64,000 bases of DNA, taken from assembly GCA_021292165.1 (NCBI GenBank), contig JAHFWL010001233.1, forward strand, positions 1 to 64,000. Reading direction: 5' to 3'. How positions within the stretch are numbered: position 1 is the stretch's first letter; the number at the start of each line of letters is the position of its first letter. The position numbers were made by a program, and so were the translations under genes. Below the pieces are notes generated by a model that worked only from the letters and a program-made list of their open reading frames with translations, searched no databases and was not told where the DNA came from. Positions 1 through 11,297 of this stretch are shown one piece after another. This DNA comes from Shinisaurus crocodilurus (taxonomy: Eukaryota; Chordata; Lepidosauria; Squamata; Shinisauridae).

Positions 1-315
1 GAGATGTTGGTGTGCCCGCTGTGGAGGGCCAGCGATGAGTGAGAGGAGTTACTATGGAAACCCGACGCTGAATGCAGAAGGGGATGGGTCTTTTCACGAA
101 CTGGCGACCAATGGCTCGAGTGCCCACAGAGAGGTCCCTGCGTGCCAGCTGTGGCACACATGCCATAGGTTCGCCATCACTGCTATATGGCTTCCCTAGG
201 AAATCTTGTATGGAGCTATCCAGAGTTTATAAGGCATTGTAGCTCACTTTACTACCTAGGGACCCAGAAAGAAGCTAGTGTTTGACAATGTGATCATTTA
301 TGTTTATTTATTTCT

Positions 316-530
316 TACAGTTATATCCTGCCTTTCCTCCAAGTACCTCAAGGTAATGTATATGGTTCTCATCCTCCCTTTTACCATCACAACAACCCTG
401 TGAGGTAGGTTAGGCTGAGAGATGGTGACTGGCTCAAAGTCGCCCAGTAAGCTTCATGGGCAAGTGGGGATTTGAACCTGGGTCTTCAGAGTCCTAGTCT
501 AACACTCTAACTACTACACCACACGGGCTT
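316..530 (-). repeat. tRNA-like SINE with L2/CR1-type tail
   Basis: Minus orientation. Box-B-like GGATTTGAACCTGGG and the conserved CCCTGTGAGGTAGGTTAGGC block are present. Diverged tail at 316-345. Confidence 0.75.
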
Positions 531-545
531 TTTTCTATTCATATA

Positions 546-1252
546 CAGTAATACCTCGGATTACGAGTAACTCGTATGCGAGCTTCTCGTAAAACGAGCA
601 AAATTTTAGCATTTATTTACATTTGAAAGATGAGCAAGTCTCGCAACATGAGCCACACGCTCTGCCCGCGACTAGCACTTAAAGTGCCAGCTCCCCGGCT
701 TTGCCTAGCCGGAAGGGAGCAAGGCGCAGCCGCTCACTCTGCAGGCGCCTCGCACTGCTGCGCAGGCTCCCTGCCTGGGATCCCCATGGAGGCGAGGCGC
801 GGCCGCTCACTGTGCGGTCACCTCGCGTCGCTGCGCCGGCTCCCTGCCCAGGAGCCAGCAAAGCACCTCGTGGAGGTGAGGCCTGGCTGGGAGCCAGCAA
901 ACACCCCGTGGAGGTGAGGCGAGGGAGCCGCATTGCTCGCTCTGTGTGCGCCTCGCGCTGCCGCTTTGAGGCGAGGCGAGGTGCGGCCGGGAGCCGGCAC
1001 ATCAAAGCGAGTTTCCCCATTAGAAATAATGGGAACTCAGATGATTCGTTCCACAACCATTTAATCTCTGCTTTGCCGGCTCCCTCCATGGGGCTCCCTG
1101 CCAGGGAGCTGGCAAAGCTGATTAAATGGTTGTGGAACGAATCATCTGAGTTCCCATTATTTCTAATGGGGAAACTCGCTTTGATGTATGAGTATTTTGG
1201 ATTACGAGCATGGTTCCGGAACAAATTATGCTCGTAATCCAAGGTATTACTG
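546..1252. mobile_element. TA-flanked non-autonomous DNA transposon, 707 bp
   Basis: Inverted ends CAGTAATACCTCGGATTACG and CGTAATCCAAGGTATTACTG are flanked by TA on both sides, as for Tc1/mariner/pogo elements. A nested inverted repeat (about 1008-1063 and 1117-1172) and an unusually CpG-rich core (about 680-1000) lie inside. No transposase is present; open frames here are composition artefacts. Confidence 0.8.
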
Positions 1253-1254
1253 TA

Positions 1255-2303
1255 TTTCTTTTCTAACATGCTCCCTATTATGATATTTTTCATAAGATCT
1301 CCTTGATTAAAGATCAGAATAGTGATGTTGACTCTTTTGCTAACATGTTCTTGTGACTCCTGTAAGGCTTGCCTGCTAGAAGGCGGCCATGAAGGGTAGA
1401 CCGTACGCCTAGAAGAAGCTAGAAAGCCACTATGTGTACCCCAGATTTCCCAGAATGCCTAGCCATAAAGAACCATTCTGAGGAAAGCAGCAGCAATACC
1501 CTGGTGCATGCTGGGTATACACTGAACCAGTCCTTCAAAACCATCACCACTCACCCAGATCTTCAGTGAGCATGAAATAAATTTACTGAATAGGAGTGAC
1601 ACAATATAACCACTACATTTGGTACTATTACAGCTGCACATCCATCCAGTTCTGATGTGGGCACTCACAGAGATTTGTGCCAAAGTGGCTCTTAGCTAGA
1701 ATTGCCCATTCTTGTGCCAGCATCTCTTCCCCGCACAGAGGGTAGGAAAGCAGCTGGAAGAGGAATGATTAACAGGAAGGCTAAGGTTAAGGAGCCCCCT
1801 CCTCTGTCCAAAGCGTCAATGATTCCATTTTAAAAGACAACAACAAAACCCACATCATCTGCTGAAAGAAACACAACTGCATGCTGTACCTAGTGTAGCT
1901 AGCACAGCCTTTGTAATTGGCTAGTACAGACTGTGTAATCCAAGGTCTGTGTGGACATTGCTCAATTGCACTTGTAGAGATTTAGGTTGTAATCCTGATC
2001 ACTTACCTGGGAGTAAGTCCCACTGAGCTAAGTGGGGCCTTCATTCTGCGAAGGCATCTGTAGGACTGCACTATTAAAGACCTGCTTCAACATAAACGCT
2101 TCAGCCTTTAAAGGAGACAGGGAAAAAGGACGAAAAGGGGAAGGTACAAAGGGCTTGCGGAGAGAAACAGTAACTGTGATTTCCTACATCGGTGGATTGT
2201 AATGATTGCCCATGTTCTTTTTGGCATGCTCATGCTTCTTAACAAAAGAGGAGGAGGAGGAGGGGGAGGGAATCAGCTGAGAACCTAGAATCATTCTCTT
2301 TAG
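1255..2303. other. no gene seen
   Basis: Apparently unique DNA, with a diverged AAGTCCCACTGAG repeat at 1985-2075 and a GGAGGAGGAGG run near 2250. Confidence 0.6.
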
Positions 2304-2401
2304 GGCTCAATCCCATGCATGGTTACACATGGCTGGCTGGGGGAATGCTGGGAGTTGTAGGACTTTTTTTCTGTCAAAACATGCATAGGATTGTGCCCTT
2401 A
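2304..2401. repeat. small palindromic repeat, GGGCGCAATCCTATGCATG family
   Basis: Left GGGCTCAATCCCATGCATGG and right CATGCATAGGATTGTGCCC surround GGGAGTTGTAGGACTTTTTT. No coding capacity. Confidence 0.6.
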
Positions 2402-2465
2402 GGAACACAGAACCTGCCTTACATGATTGAGACCACTGGCGCATCTGGCTCAGTATGCTACACTG

Positions 2466-2625
2466 ACTGGGTTCAGACAACACGATAACCCACACTCAAG
2501 GGTTGAGTATGGCTTGAGTGTGGGTTGTTGTTGAATTATCGTGTTGACCGAACACAGCTGCGCTAACAAGCCATGGCTTGTTAACCACAAACAACCCATG
2601 AAGAAAACGCATGGTTGTTGTTGGG
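2466..2625. mobile_element. truncated copy of the GGCTGGGTTCAG element
   Basis: Begins ACTGGGTTCAGACAACACGA and shares the subterminal GATAACCCACACTCAAGGGT block and the AACAAGCCATGGCTTGTTAA block with 15918-16242. The right end is lost. It interrupts the tRNA-Ala-like SINE at 2402-3140. Confidence 0.6.
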
Positions 2626-2678
2626 TCTGGGGCCTTTCCTAGCACATCTGGAGATGCCAGGGATTGAACCTGCGACTA

Positions 2679-3086
2679 ATGGTGGGCGATCTGCCCACCA
2701 CCCGTCTTGCTGGACGCTCGGCGAGCGCTGCCCCTGCGCCTGCCGAACTGGGCCAAAAGCGAGTGCCAGCTGAGCCGCTCGCCGGACTTCCGGGGTCACG
2801 GTGGAGCATTTTTTACGTAGAAAATAGCATAAGATGCATTAAAGCGGCTGCGATTTGCATAACTTACGCAAATTGCGGCCATTTTAACGTATCTTGCGCC
2901 ATTTTCTACGTTAAAAGCGCTCCACCGGGAACCCAGAAGTCGCTTCCCCAGCTCGGCTCAGGAGAACATGAGTCGAGGGATGGGGAAACAGTAAGGTGGA
3001 CGGAGTTCAGGGGGTCGAGCCCAGCGAGTTCGCCCAGACTTCCCCACCCCCCCCCCGAATCGAAATCCTCACACATCCCTACTTCT
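2679..3086. mobile_element. 408-bp insertion inside a SINE
   Basis: Bounded by the near-identical octamers TGCGACTA and TGCGACTT. The core has CG-rich flanks and a TACGTAGAAAA / TTTTCTACGTTA inverted pair, with blocks resembling the element at 15463-15713. The right end ACACATCCCT resembles hAT ends beginning GGGATGTGT. No coding capacity. Confidence 0.55.
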
Positions 3087-3639
3087 TGCGACTTTCTGTA
3101 CGTGAGGCATGGTTCCAACCACTGAGCTACAGCCCTTTGGCAAAGTTAGTACAGGTAATGTCCACTAGGTCAGGACACATTCCCAGGTAGTTCATACTTT
3201 TGATATTTATATCTCTTTTAAAGCTTCTTTACGTACATCACCTGAACGTAATAGAAACAAAAATAGGCCATGCTACATTCTACCGATTTGCTTTCAGGGC
3301 CGCACTCAGTGTCTGTGTCTCTGAGCACATGATCGCTAACAAAGCCTTTTTCTGGCCCAGCTTTGGTTCTGGTGGCTTCGTAGGGAAGCCCGCTTCACCT
3401 CAGGAAGCACCAGAAACGGTCCAAAGGGGGCCAGTTGTGCTCAGGCTTCATCCGAATCTGGTGCACATCCCTAAATCAAACACAGCTGCAAGTTCTTTGA
3501 GAGCCCCCCCCCCCCAAAACCCCACCAACAGTTAGAACAAAGTTTCTTTAGGTGAAATATTGTGGTTTTCAACATGAGATCTCCCCAAATGGCACCCCTC
3601 CCAGAGTTATTGTCCCACACTGCAACAGTGTGAAGCAGC

Positions 3640-3865
3640 ACTAACCAGTTGAAAATGACAGAAGCTCCTTTTGTCCGTGTTCATCGAGAATTGTATACAC
3701 TTAAGGACACAGTATGGCTCTTATTCCTCCGAGCCCAGCAGGTAGCAAACAGACCTACATAAAGAGGGCCTTCTGCTCCCTTTTAGCCAAGGTGTGAAGG
3801 ACGTAGCGCTTGTCTATGAAAAAGTCTTCAAAGGGGAAGGCGACGACAGGTAACAGGGCTGGTAC
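3640..3865 (-). pseudogene. SLC15A5: SLC15A5 exon 2 remnant
   Basis: An acceptor (pyrimidine-rich tract then TGCAG) ends at 3866. The next codons read PALLPVVAFPFEDFFIDKRY and then HTLAKREQKALF, matching the human gene. The frame then breaks: the residues YVGLFATC continue in another frame, GGIRAILCP in a third, followed by TAA. A weak match to the family segment FNW is visible near 3645. Beyond that nothing aligns convincingly. Confidence 0.75.
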
Positions 3866-4214
3866 CTGCAACAGGAAAGATAGGCTGACGAGTCAACTAG
3901 AAAGAGCAGGCTAAAAATGTCCTAGATAAAATTATCCTGGGAAGATCATGAGAATTTGCTGATTCTTTTGCCGTTTCCCAGCATCAATTGTGCGCCCACC
4001 AATTACAGGCCATGTCACTTCCATGGCAGGAGATGCAAAAGTAGCATCTTTTGTTACTGCAAAGTATCCTGTGTATTCGATTCCCGCACCTCCATTTTGG
4101 TACAGAAGCACCAAGCAGAGGTTTGGAAAGCCAACTGAGCACACCCTACATTTTAAATACCTGTCCAAAGAAAATAACCACCCCAAGCAAATAATTCTAG
4201 TACAGGATACCTAC

Positions 4215-4560
4215 CTACAAATGGAGCAATGCGCAGATATACACCAATTTGATTCGCCCCAGCGGGCATTTCAGCAAGCCAGCCCATCAGAACGGGAGTC
4301 ACCATACAGGCACCCACAAAGCAGAGATTGATCACGGTGCCTTGGTAATTGTGATAGCCAAGTTTGATGGTGCAGAAAAGGATCATGTTGCAGACAATGC
4401 CATAGAAAGTGAACTTTTCACAGAGGTCCACCAGCAGCAAGCAAATCGTCACCTGGAGTTCTTTCTGAAACTTTGAGCCAGTGACGCCCCCAGCTTGGCT
4501 GGGGGGTGGATTTTCTTCTCTCCCCTTGGAGATGTGGTTTAGAAGTTGCTCATCTTGCAT
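4215..4560 (-). pseudogene. SLC15A5: SLC15A5 exon 1 (start codon to donor)
   Basis: The ATG at 4560-4558 opens a frame that runs through the first two predicted membrane segments of the transporter. The divergent N-terminal 35 residues are normal for this gene. After WLAEMPAGANQ the frame that matches the family (VYIC-LLHL) is shifted by one base relative to the open frame, pointing to a single-base insertion near 4245. A plausible donor, GTAGGT, begins at 4214. Upstream of the ATG I see no clear CpG-rich promoter. Confidence 0.8.
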
Positions 4561-5404
4561 GAGTCTATGTCTAAGAGAGGCATTGCTTGGGGTTGCTGGA
4601 TAATACTAGCTTGGAGCAACACAAGTTTTCTGTGTGTGCACTTCAGCTACCCTCTTCTGTAATTAACACACAAGTAAGACCTTTGCGTTAAATTCCACAC
4701 CTTGCCACAACAACTCTCAGAACGTCTCTTATTTTCATGTTTTAGAATCCAAGACACTGATATTAACTTATTGAGTGCACAAACATTTGCGGAAACCATC
4801 TGTTTAATTAGCTTGTTAGGTGGCAAAACAATCTTGCCCCCCCCCGACCACCATCCAACAATTGCCTATTAAAAATACGTGAATCCAATACAACGGTGCA
4901 GCAAACTTTATCTGCCTGCTACAGATAAAGGTTTAAATACTGAGAAAAGGCTAAAGCACCTCAGCAAATCCAAGTATTAGGATCGAGAAAATAATGTGGG
5001 GCTAATATTCCGATGCTTTAATTAAGCTACCACGAATGAAACTGGAAGTAAAGAGATAAAGACACGAAAGATACACGTTAGCAGATGAACAATAGCTTAT
5101 CGTTATTACATTTCTTGTTATTTTCTTAAGTTAAATTCAGATAAGGAAGTTAATTAGGAAAGAAAGAGTATATGCCACTAGATTTAAGTGTAATAAGTAG
5201 TATCTCCATCAACACCCTCCCCGCCAAATAACTGCATGTGTTAATGAAAAGTGGTGCTGGTGGAGGTTGTTTTGAGGGAAATCATCATCACGGAGGTCCC
5301 CAAGCAAAAAAGATTTCCCTGTTGCGAGCACGCTCCAGCCTCAACCGTTTGCTGGGATTCAGAAGAGAGGAAACACTTTTTTTTTGTGGTTATAACTGGA
5401 AGCA
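4561..5404. other. no gene seen upstream of SLC15A5 exon 1
   Basis: AT-rich DNA that would contain the SLC15A5 promoter. No CpG-rich patch and no convincing TATA box. Confidence 0.55.
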
Positions 5405-5520
5405 ATAGACAGGGCTGTTGTGAGGATTAAATGGCGAGGGGGACTATGTAGGCCGCCTTGGGTTCCTTGCAGGAGGAAAAGAGGCGGGATATAAATGTAA
5501 TAACAATAATAATAACAATA
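5405..5520 (+). repeat. tRNA-like SINE, 3' tail only
   Basis: GCTGTTGTGAGGATTAAATG to GCGGGATATAAATGTAATAA. The 5' head is absent. Confidence 0.7.
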
Positions 5521-5829
5521 AGCAGAGAAAGACTTCTTGCAGGTTAAACTGGGTTCAGCATTATTTGACTCACTAAATCAAGGCTCATTTAGCACCGCCT
5601 CTTCCATCTTTGGCCATACCTAGAGAGGGGGAAGGCCTGGAAAAAACCTGCAAAAAATTCAGAAAAAATGGTTTTTTGCCATCCCCCCCCCAAAAAAAAA
5701 AACCTGTTTCCTCCCGCCAATTTTTTCCAAAAAGAAAACCGCGGTTTCCCCCCAATTTTTTTTCCAGGCCTTCACATCTCTAGCCATGCCTCCTCTTTAA
5801 AGACACTGATATGAAGCAGTGTGTGTGTA

Positions 5830-6081
5830 CATACACACCTTGGATTGCAAGTAACTTGGTTTGAGAGCGTTTTGCAAGACAAGCAAATGTTTAAATATTT
5901 ATTTAATTTTTTTTTTACTTGATATACAAGCGATGTCTTGCAATACAAGTACTGTAGTGCAGCTTAAATTAAAAATCTCTGTACAAATTTTTTTTGGGGG
6001 AATTTCGTTTTGATATAAGAGTGTTTTGGATTACAAGCATGTTTCCGGAACGAATTATGCTCTCAATCCAAGGCATGACTG
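5830..6081. mobile_element. TA-flanked element related to 546-1252
   Basis: Ends CACCTTGGATTGCAAG and CTCAATCCAAGGCATGACTG, with TA on each side. The subterminal GTTTCCGGAACGAATTATGC matches the right end of the element at 546-1252. This copy is 252 bases and lacks the CpG-rich core. Confidence 0.75.
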
Positions 6082-6506
6082 TACTTTGCCTCTGAGCTTG
6101 TACCATTTATCTTACTCTCCTCATGAGCTACCATTGCCTGTCCCAACATATTTAGAATTAAGTAGCAGGCCTGCTTCCAGGCATCACCTAACACAGCACC
6201 TCTTGTTTTAGTAATTAAGCATGGCCTCATCCTCCCAGGACAGAATACTTGCCTGAGTGTAATGTAGAGAAACCTCTTCCATGTTTTTCTAGTAGTCCTA
6301 ACAAAGGAGAATCAGGTTTTCTATAGGACTCAGTCTCTCTCCCTCTCTTCACTAGCAAAACCTGCTCAGGTAGCTATTGGGGTGGTGGTGGTGGCAGGTG
6401 ATTGGGGGAAATTCTGGTAGGACTCACACTAAATACTGGTTCATACTAAAATCCATTTTAATGACCTTTGGCTGCATCACTTATCTGCATTTTCCTGGAT
6501 CCCAGA

Positions 6507-6510
<4 letters not shown>

Positions 6511-6539
<29 letters not shown>
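6511..6539. repeat. (CA)n microsatellite
   Basis: About 14 CA units. Confidence 0.95.
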
Positions 6540-6541
<2 letters not shown>

Positions 6542-6689
6542 TTCTATTCCTCAGTGGGACCGTCACTGAGAAGTATAAGGTTTTTTTTCCAGGGACTCAT
6601 GAAAACTTCTGGGTTTTTCATAAAATTCTGAAGATATTTTTTTCCCCAGTCTGCGCTTGTCTAATCTGCTTAGTGTCACTTCTGGTTTT

Positions 6690-7330
6690 AACTTAATGAT
6701 TTTAAACTTCATGCATTTATTACATTTCTATGCCGCCCAAGAGCCAAAGCTCTCTTGGTGGTTCGCACTGCATGATAAAGCACAATACAAAACCTTTAAC
6801 ATTCAGAAATTTAAAACAGTTATAAAACAACTGACAAAAACAACAACAAAAACAAAAACACTCCATAATATATTGTCAAATGCCTAGGAGTAGAGGAAAG
6901 TCTTTACCTGGCACCGAAAAGATGACACGGTGCTAGGTGGACCTCACTGGGGAGGGTGCTCCATAAAAGGGGGGCCACCACTGAAAAGCTTGTTGCTACC
7001 CTCCGAACCTCCCTTGGAGGAGGCAGGCCCTCAGAGAAGGGCCTCAGATGTTGACTGTAGTTCACACCGGGAGATGCACATCATCAGGAATTGTGGTCCG
7101 AAGCCACATAAGGCTTCACAGGTCAAGACCAGCACCTTGCATTGGGCTTGAAACATACAGCCAGCCAGCACAACTGGGCCAGAATCAGTGTTAATGCTCA
7201 GACCTTCTGGTCCCCATTATCAAACCTGGCTGCTGCATTTTGCGCAGCATCCGAAACATCTTCAAGGGCGGCCCCAAGATAGAGTGCATTGCAGTAATCT
7301 AACATGAAGGCTACCAGAGTATACAGACAA
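6690..7330 (-). mobile_element. LINE (L2/CR1-type) 3' end
   Basis: The tail TTCTATGCCGCCCAAGAGCC lies at the left in minus orientation. The ORF2-terminal region is near 6990-7030, and CATTGCAGTAATCTAACATG near 7290 is a conserved upstream block. Confidence 0.72.
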
Positions 7331-7789
7331 CTTCATAGTTGACATTATAACTGTTGTGAGGGCAGTGTGCCATGAAAGGCAGGTTAGACATTTTTTGAAT
7401 AAAAACAAAAACTAAAAACTAAACAAACAAATACATAAAAAAAACTTTGCTTAAAAACAAATGAAGAGCTTGCGTGATAGTAGTAGTGATATAGCCTTGA
7501 CTTTATTCAAGACTAGGCTTTGCCTGACATTAGAACGTCTAACAATGCCCTCAAGACCACTCTGGGGCATTGTGGGAAATTAAAATGGGGGTCCAAACCA
7601 CCTGGTACTCATCACAGTTGCTGCCCAATGCCAGGTAAGCTGGGGGTGCATCTGAGAGTGCTTTGCACAGGGCTCCCACAAACCTCATTGTCTAACCCCA
7701 ATGAGCATAAGATGGCTGAAATTGCTGCCTTGTGAGTAAAAAAAGGCCCCTTGCAGATGCTACAGGGCCTTGTTCAGAGGTTAATTTAT

Positions 7790-8036
7790 TTATTAATTAT
7801 ATTTTTATCCTGCTTTTATTCCTGCAAGGAACCCAATGCAGCTTACATAATCCTCCTCCTCCTCTCCATTCTATCCTCACAACAACCCTGTGAGGTAGGT
7901 TAGGCTGCGAGTCAGTGACTGGCCCAAAGTCACCCAGTGAGTTTCATGGCAGAGTGGGGACTAGAACCCAGGTCTCCCCAGTCCCAGTCCCAGTCCCACT
8001 CCCAGTCCGATACTCTAACCACTACACCACACTGGT
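7790..8036 (-). repeat. tRNA-like SINE with L2/CR1-type tail
   Basis: Full minus copy. The region just after box B has expanded to five CAGTCC-type units (7978-8008), a local slippage. Confidence 0.85.
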
Positions 8037-9574
8037 TCTTCTTACATATTTCAGGGCAGAGCATTGGTATTTTAAAACAGAGCCCAGAACAGAATTCTAG
8101 CTCAAAATAAACCCTGGACTACTCTCTCATATCTCTGACTTTAAGGGACTACTTTTATTTGCCAAACCTAGTCTCACCTGCTCTCTAAGAGTCAATAAAT
8201 TGGGGGATATATCAAGAGAGGCAGAGGAGGCAAGGGCTTTGCAAAGCCAAGGAAGGAAAGAGGGGACATATTTAAATGGTGATAAACAATGCAAGATGTC
8301 CCTCATAGACTCACCAGTGCTTGAATCATAGGAGGAAAGGTGAGGGTTCTCTTAAATCCACAAGTCTTCCTCCCTGTAGCCATCCTAAAACTATAGCTAA
8401 GGGGACTCACTGCAAAAGGTGGTCCCTCCCCCAAGAACTGTCATTCACTTCTTAATCCCGGTATTTACTTTAATAACAGGTATTATTACCCTGACCTGAA
8501 GAGAGAACTCAGCCCTGCCAAACCACAGTGGTGTTAGCCCATATCTAATAAGAAGAGAAATAAGGCAGTAAGAATCCTTGAATGTTGTTTTTTGGTTGTT
8601 GTTTTTTAAAAAAAAGACTCTGAGACAGACTTTGGTGGAAGCATGGTTCTCGCCCTACTTCTAGAAATTTGTAGGACCAGATAGTCTAATAGTAGGTACA
8701 GGCCGCAATTATGGTCTTACCTGTCTTCTGTTGTCAGCTTCTGACAACTGGAGGCTTCAAAGCTGAAGTGCTTCCTGAGAGAGATGCAGCCCTTCAATGA
8801 CTTACGTCCAAGTAGAGAGAAGATTGAGAGGAAATCCTTTGTACACTTATTTTGAGAGTGAACCCCATTGTACACAGTGGGACTTACTTCCAAGTAAACA
8901 TGGAAAGGTCAGATTGCTGTGACCAAGCGCACACAGCATGAGACCTGACTGTTAGAGAGCTGTGCCAAACAACCTCCAGAATTTGCAGTCCACATTTACA
9001 GCCCTATTTACCTATGGGGTTTACTCAGAAGCAAATCCCACATCATTCGGATCAGGCTTACTCCCAGGTAGTTTTATAGGATTGTACCCAAAGGCTGTAA
9101 TAGCATGCTCATTTACATGGAAGCAAAACCATTTTAAAGGTGAGAGTCAACTTCCAAATAGTACAAATGCAATGGGATTGGACTGTAAGCACTCTGCATA
9201 TATTTGCATGATTTATTGTGCTTGCAGAAGAAGGATTTCAGCTGTTTTGCAATGATCTTGGAAGATCCATGCAAATAGAAAGGGGGGGGGAGTTTGGAAT
9301 GTAGGTATAGGTGGGCTAGAAGGACAAAATATAGGAATTATAGGGTGGGGAGATATGCACTAAAGCCTTCCTCTTTGATTTTGGAAAGTCTTGGTCTCTT
9401 TGGCAATCTAGATCTCAGGAACGGAGAGGGCATTTGAGTTTTTCCTTGCAGCCATAAGGCCTAAAAACTTGAAGAGAAGGAAAGGAAGGCTGAGAGAGTC
9501 TCAAGATGCTGGCTTCATGTCATGTATATACTGATGGGCAAAAGCCCATTGGCGCGACTTTCTTTTCATTATTT
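8037..9574. other. no gene seen
   Basis: Mostly unassigned DNA with two small AAGTCCCAC repeats (8850-8905, 9010-9092). Confidence 0.6.
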
Positions 9575-9822
9575 CTTTCATTTTATTATTACATTTATAT
9601 ACTATTTTTTCTTCCTCTTGCAAGGAACCCAAGGCAGCTTGGGTTCCCAACCCAATGTCCTCCTCCTCTCCATTTTATCCTCACAGCAACCCTGTGAGGT
9701 AGGTTAGGCTGAGAGTCAGTGACTGGCCCAAAGTCACCCCGTGAGTTTCATGGCCAAGCGGGGACTAGAACACGGATCTTCCCAGTCCAACACTCTAACC
9801 ACTGCACCACACTGGCTCTCTC
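9575..9822 (-). repeat. tRNA-like SINE with L2/CR1-type tail
   Basis: Full minus copy. GGGACTAGAACACGGATC is the box B side, with the CACTGCACCACACTGGCTC head at the right. Confidence 0.85.
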
Positions 9823-10293
9823 TTTGCAATTTTTGAGCCTTCTTTGAGCACTTGCAGGAAAGATTGCAAAAGTGAGTGGATTAAGGCAGGCCACTGATGT
9901 TTCTAGGGAGGGGGAAGCTCTGACTGGCACTGCCCCTGGTAAGTTTGGGAGAAGGGAATGGAAGGCTGTGGGGGGTGAATCAAAATAAGCCCAGGTTCTG
10001 ATTTAGGAAGGATGTGGGTCTGCCTCATCTTCGAGATGAAGCATTAGAATTTCCCCAAGTTCAGACTTTGGCTTCGTAGCTGACTAGATGCAACCCTCCC
10101 ACTTCAATACACACACACTTTAAAAAAAAGAAGCAGATAATAACCAGATCTTTAAGCATATTTACTCAGAACCAAGTCCCACTAAATTCAAAGATACTTC
10201 CTAGTTGGTATATTTAGGACTGCAGTCTCAGAACAAATTTCTCCCAGTAACTTCAAGCAATGCAGCTCTCTAGCTGAGGTTGAATTACCAAGT

Positions 10294-10340
10294 TCCCCCC
10301 CCCCCCCCCCCACCACCACCACCACCACCACCACCACCAC
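10294..10340. repeat. poly-C followed by (CAC)n
   Basis: About 16 C residues, then a run of ACC triplets. Confidence 0.93.
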
Positions 10341-10429
10341 GGCCTTGAATACACAAAGAGTTGTGAGAAGAACTGGAGAGTAGAGGGGCCTAGGGGCAGG
10401 TAGGGGGAATAAATACTTTCTGCAGATTG

Positions 10430-10530
10430 ATTTTTGTGAGTGTTTGCTCAGAGGTAAGTCCCACTGAGTTCAGTGGGGCTTACTCTCCCAAGTAAATATG
10501 TGCAGAACTCAGCCTTAGTGCTCCATATGG
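10430..10530. repeat. small repeat with AAGTCCCACTGAGTTCAGTG core
   Basis: The core AAGTCCCACTGAGTTCAGTG followed by GGGCTTACTCTCCCAAGTAA is self-complementary. Diverged copies lie near 1985-2075, 8850-8905, 9010-9092, 10140-10235, 25865-25935, 31245-31335 and 52635-52735. Confidence 0.6.
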
Positions 10531-10952
10531 AGAGTATGTAAGCCAATCAAAATTTCCAGTAGCAGCCTCTGTAGTAAAGCGTGACTAGCAGCTAAAACCA
10601 TACAATAGGATATTCCTTCCATCAAGCACTTGTAGGCACAGAGCTGCTGTGTGGGTGTGTGTAGGCAGGCAGGCAGGCTCCTGTGACTTTAACACCTACC
10701 TGATGTACAGCCAGTGAAAGAATTCTCCATGTCAGGAGGCACACAAAAAGCACAGATAGCTGTGTTGGTCCATCGAAGGAGAAGCAACATCTACAGTAGG
10801 ACAATATCCTGATTAGGACCCATGAAAACATCACTAAACAGTGAGCAAGCGTTTGAATTCTTCAGAACTCTTTACCAGGCTGCATGATGAACTCTGAAGA
10901 ACTCAAAAAGCTTGCTCCCTGTTTTGTGCCATTTTGGCTGGTTCTAATAAAG

Positions 10953-11297
10953 CAGTGGTTCTTAACCTTTTTGGTGTCACACCTCCCTTGTGAAAAATCT
11001 TATGACCCACGCCTCCCATGTGTTAACGGCCCAAAATTTAGGCTTAGGCAGGACGAGCTTGCATTTTTTTTAGTTTATGCTCTGTCTCTGGACTAAACAA
11101 AAAAAAAACATATTCAATTAAATGAACAGCGTAGCTCCCAAGATTAGTAGAAAGAAATAAGGTTGGGCCAACCGCCAAGCTGCGCTGCTTTGTACTTGTA
11201 AAATAAACAATTTATAGTTGAGGGGCTACTCTCACCTCCCCTGGAGTCAGTCCAAACCTCCCCTGGGGAGGCGTACCCCACAGGTTAAAAACCCCTG
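10953..11297. mobile_element. hAT non-autonomous element, CAGTGGTTCTTAACC family
   Basis: Ends CAGTGGTTCTTAACC and GGTTAAAAACCCCTG, flanked by TAATAAAG and TATTAAAG (7 of 8 matched). The 8-bp duplication with central TA is the hAT signature. It is homologous to 39011-39432. Confidence 0.85.

Larger units (their letters stand above)
2402..3140 (-). repeat. tRNA-Ala-like SINE, minus, split by two insertions
   Basis: SINE pieces lie at about 2402-2465 (3' part), 2626-2678 (middle, with GGGATTGAACCTGCGAC) and 3087-3140 (5' tRNA-like head, CCACTGAGCTACAGCCC). The first gap holds the GGCTGGGTTCAG element. The second gap, 2679-3086, is flanked by TGCGACTA and TGCGACTT, an imperfect 8-bp target duplication. 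Confidence 0.7.
3640..4560 (-). pseudogene. SLC15A5: SLC15A5 remnant (POT-family transporter), first exons, disrupted
   Basis: Minus-strand remnant of solute carrier family 15 member 5, an orphan member of the proton-coupled oligopeptide transporter family of multi-pass membrane proteins. Exon 1 (4560-4215) keeps family blocks such as LVDLCEKFTFYGIVCNM and CTIKLGYHNYQG. Exon 2 (from 3865) keeps PVVAFPFEDFF, which aligns with the human segment SVVAFPLEDFY. The frame is broken repeatedly: an extra base near 4245; the exon junction out of frame; a lost T near 3757 between LF and YVG; further single-base changes in the next glycine-rich block; and a TAA just after a conserved ILCP. Later exons are not visible in 1-3600. 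Identity rests on residue similarity and on the head-to-head position with MGST1. A sequencing-error explanation is possible but less likely, because the MGST1 exons in the same window are clean. Confidence 0.8.

Noticed and set aside
679..1293. Long frames (178-204 codons) on both strands
   Set aside because: They fall in a CG-rich, repetitive transposon core; translations are Arg/Ala/Pro-rich and without motifs.
3932..4186. Minus-strand frame of 84 codons between the SLC15A5 exons
   Set aside because: It lies in the intron between two exons placed by similarity and matches nothing in the transporter.
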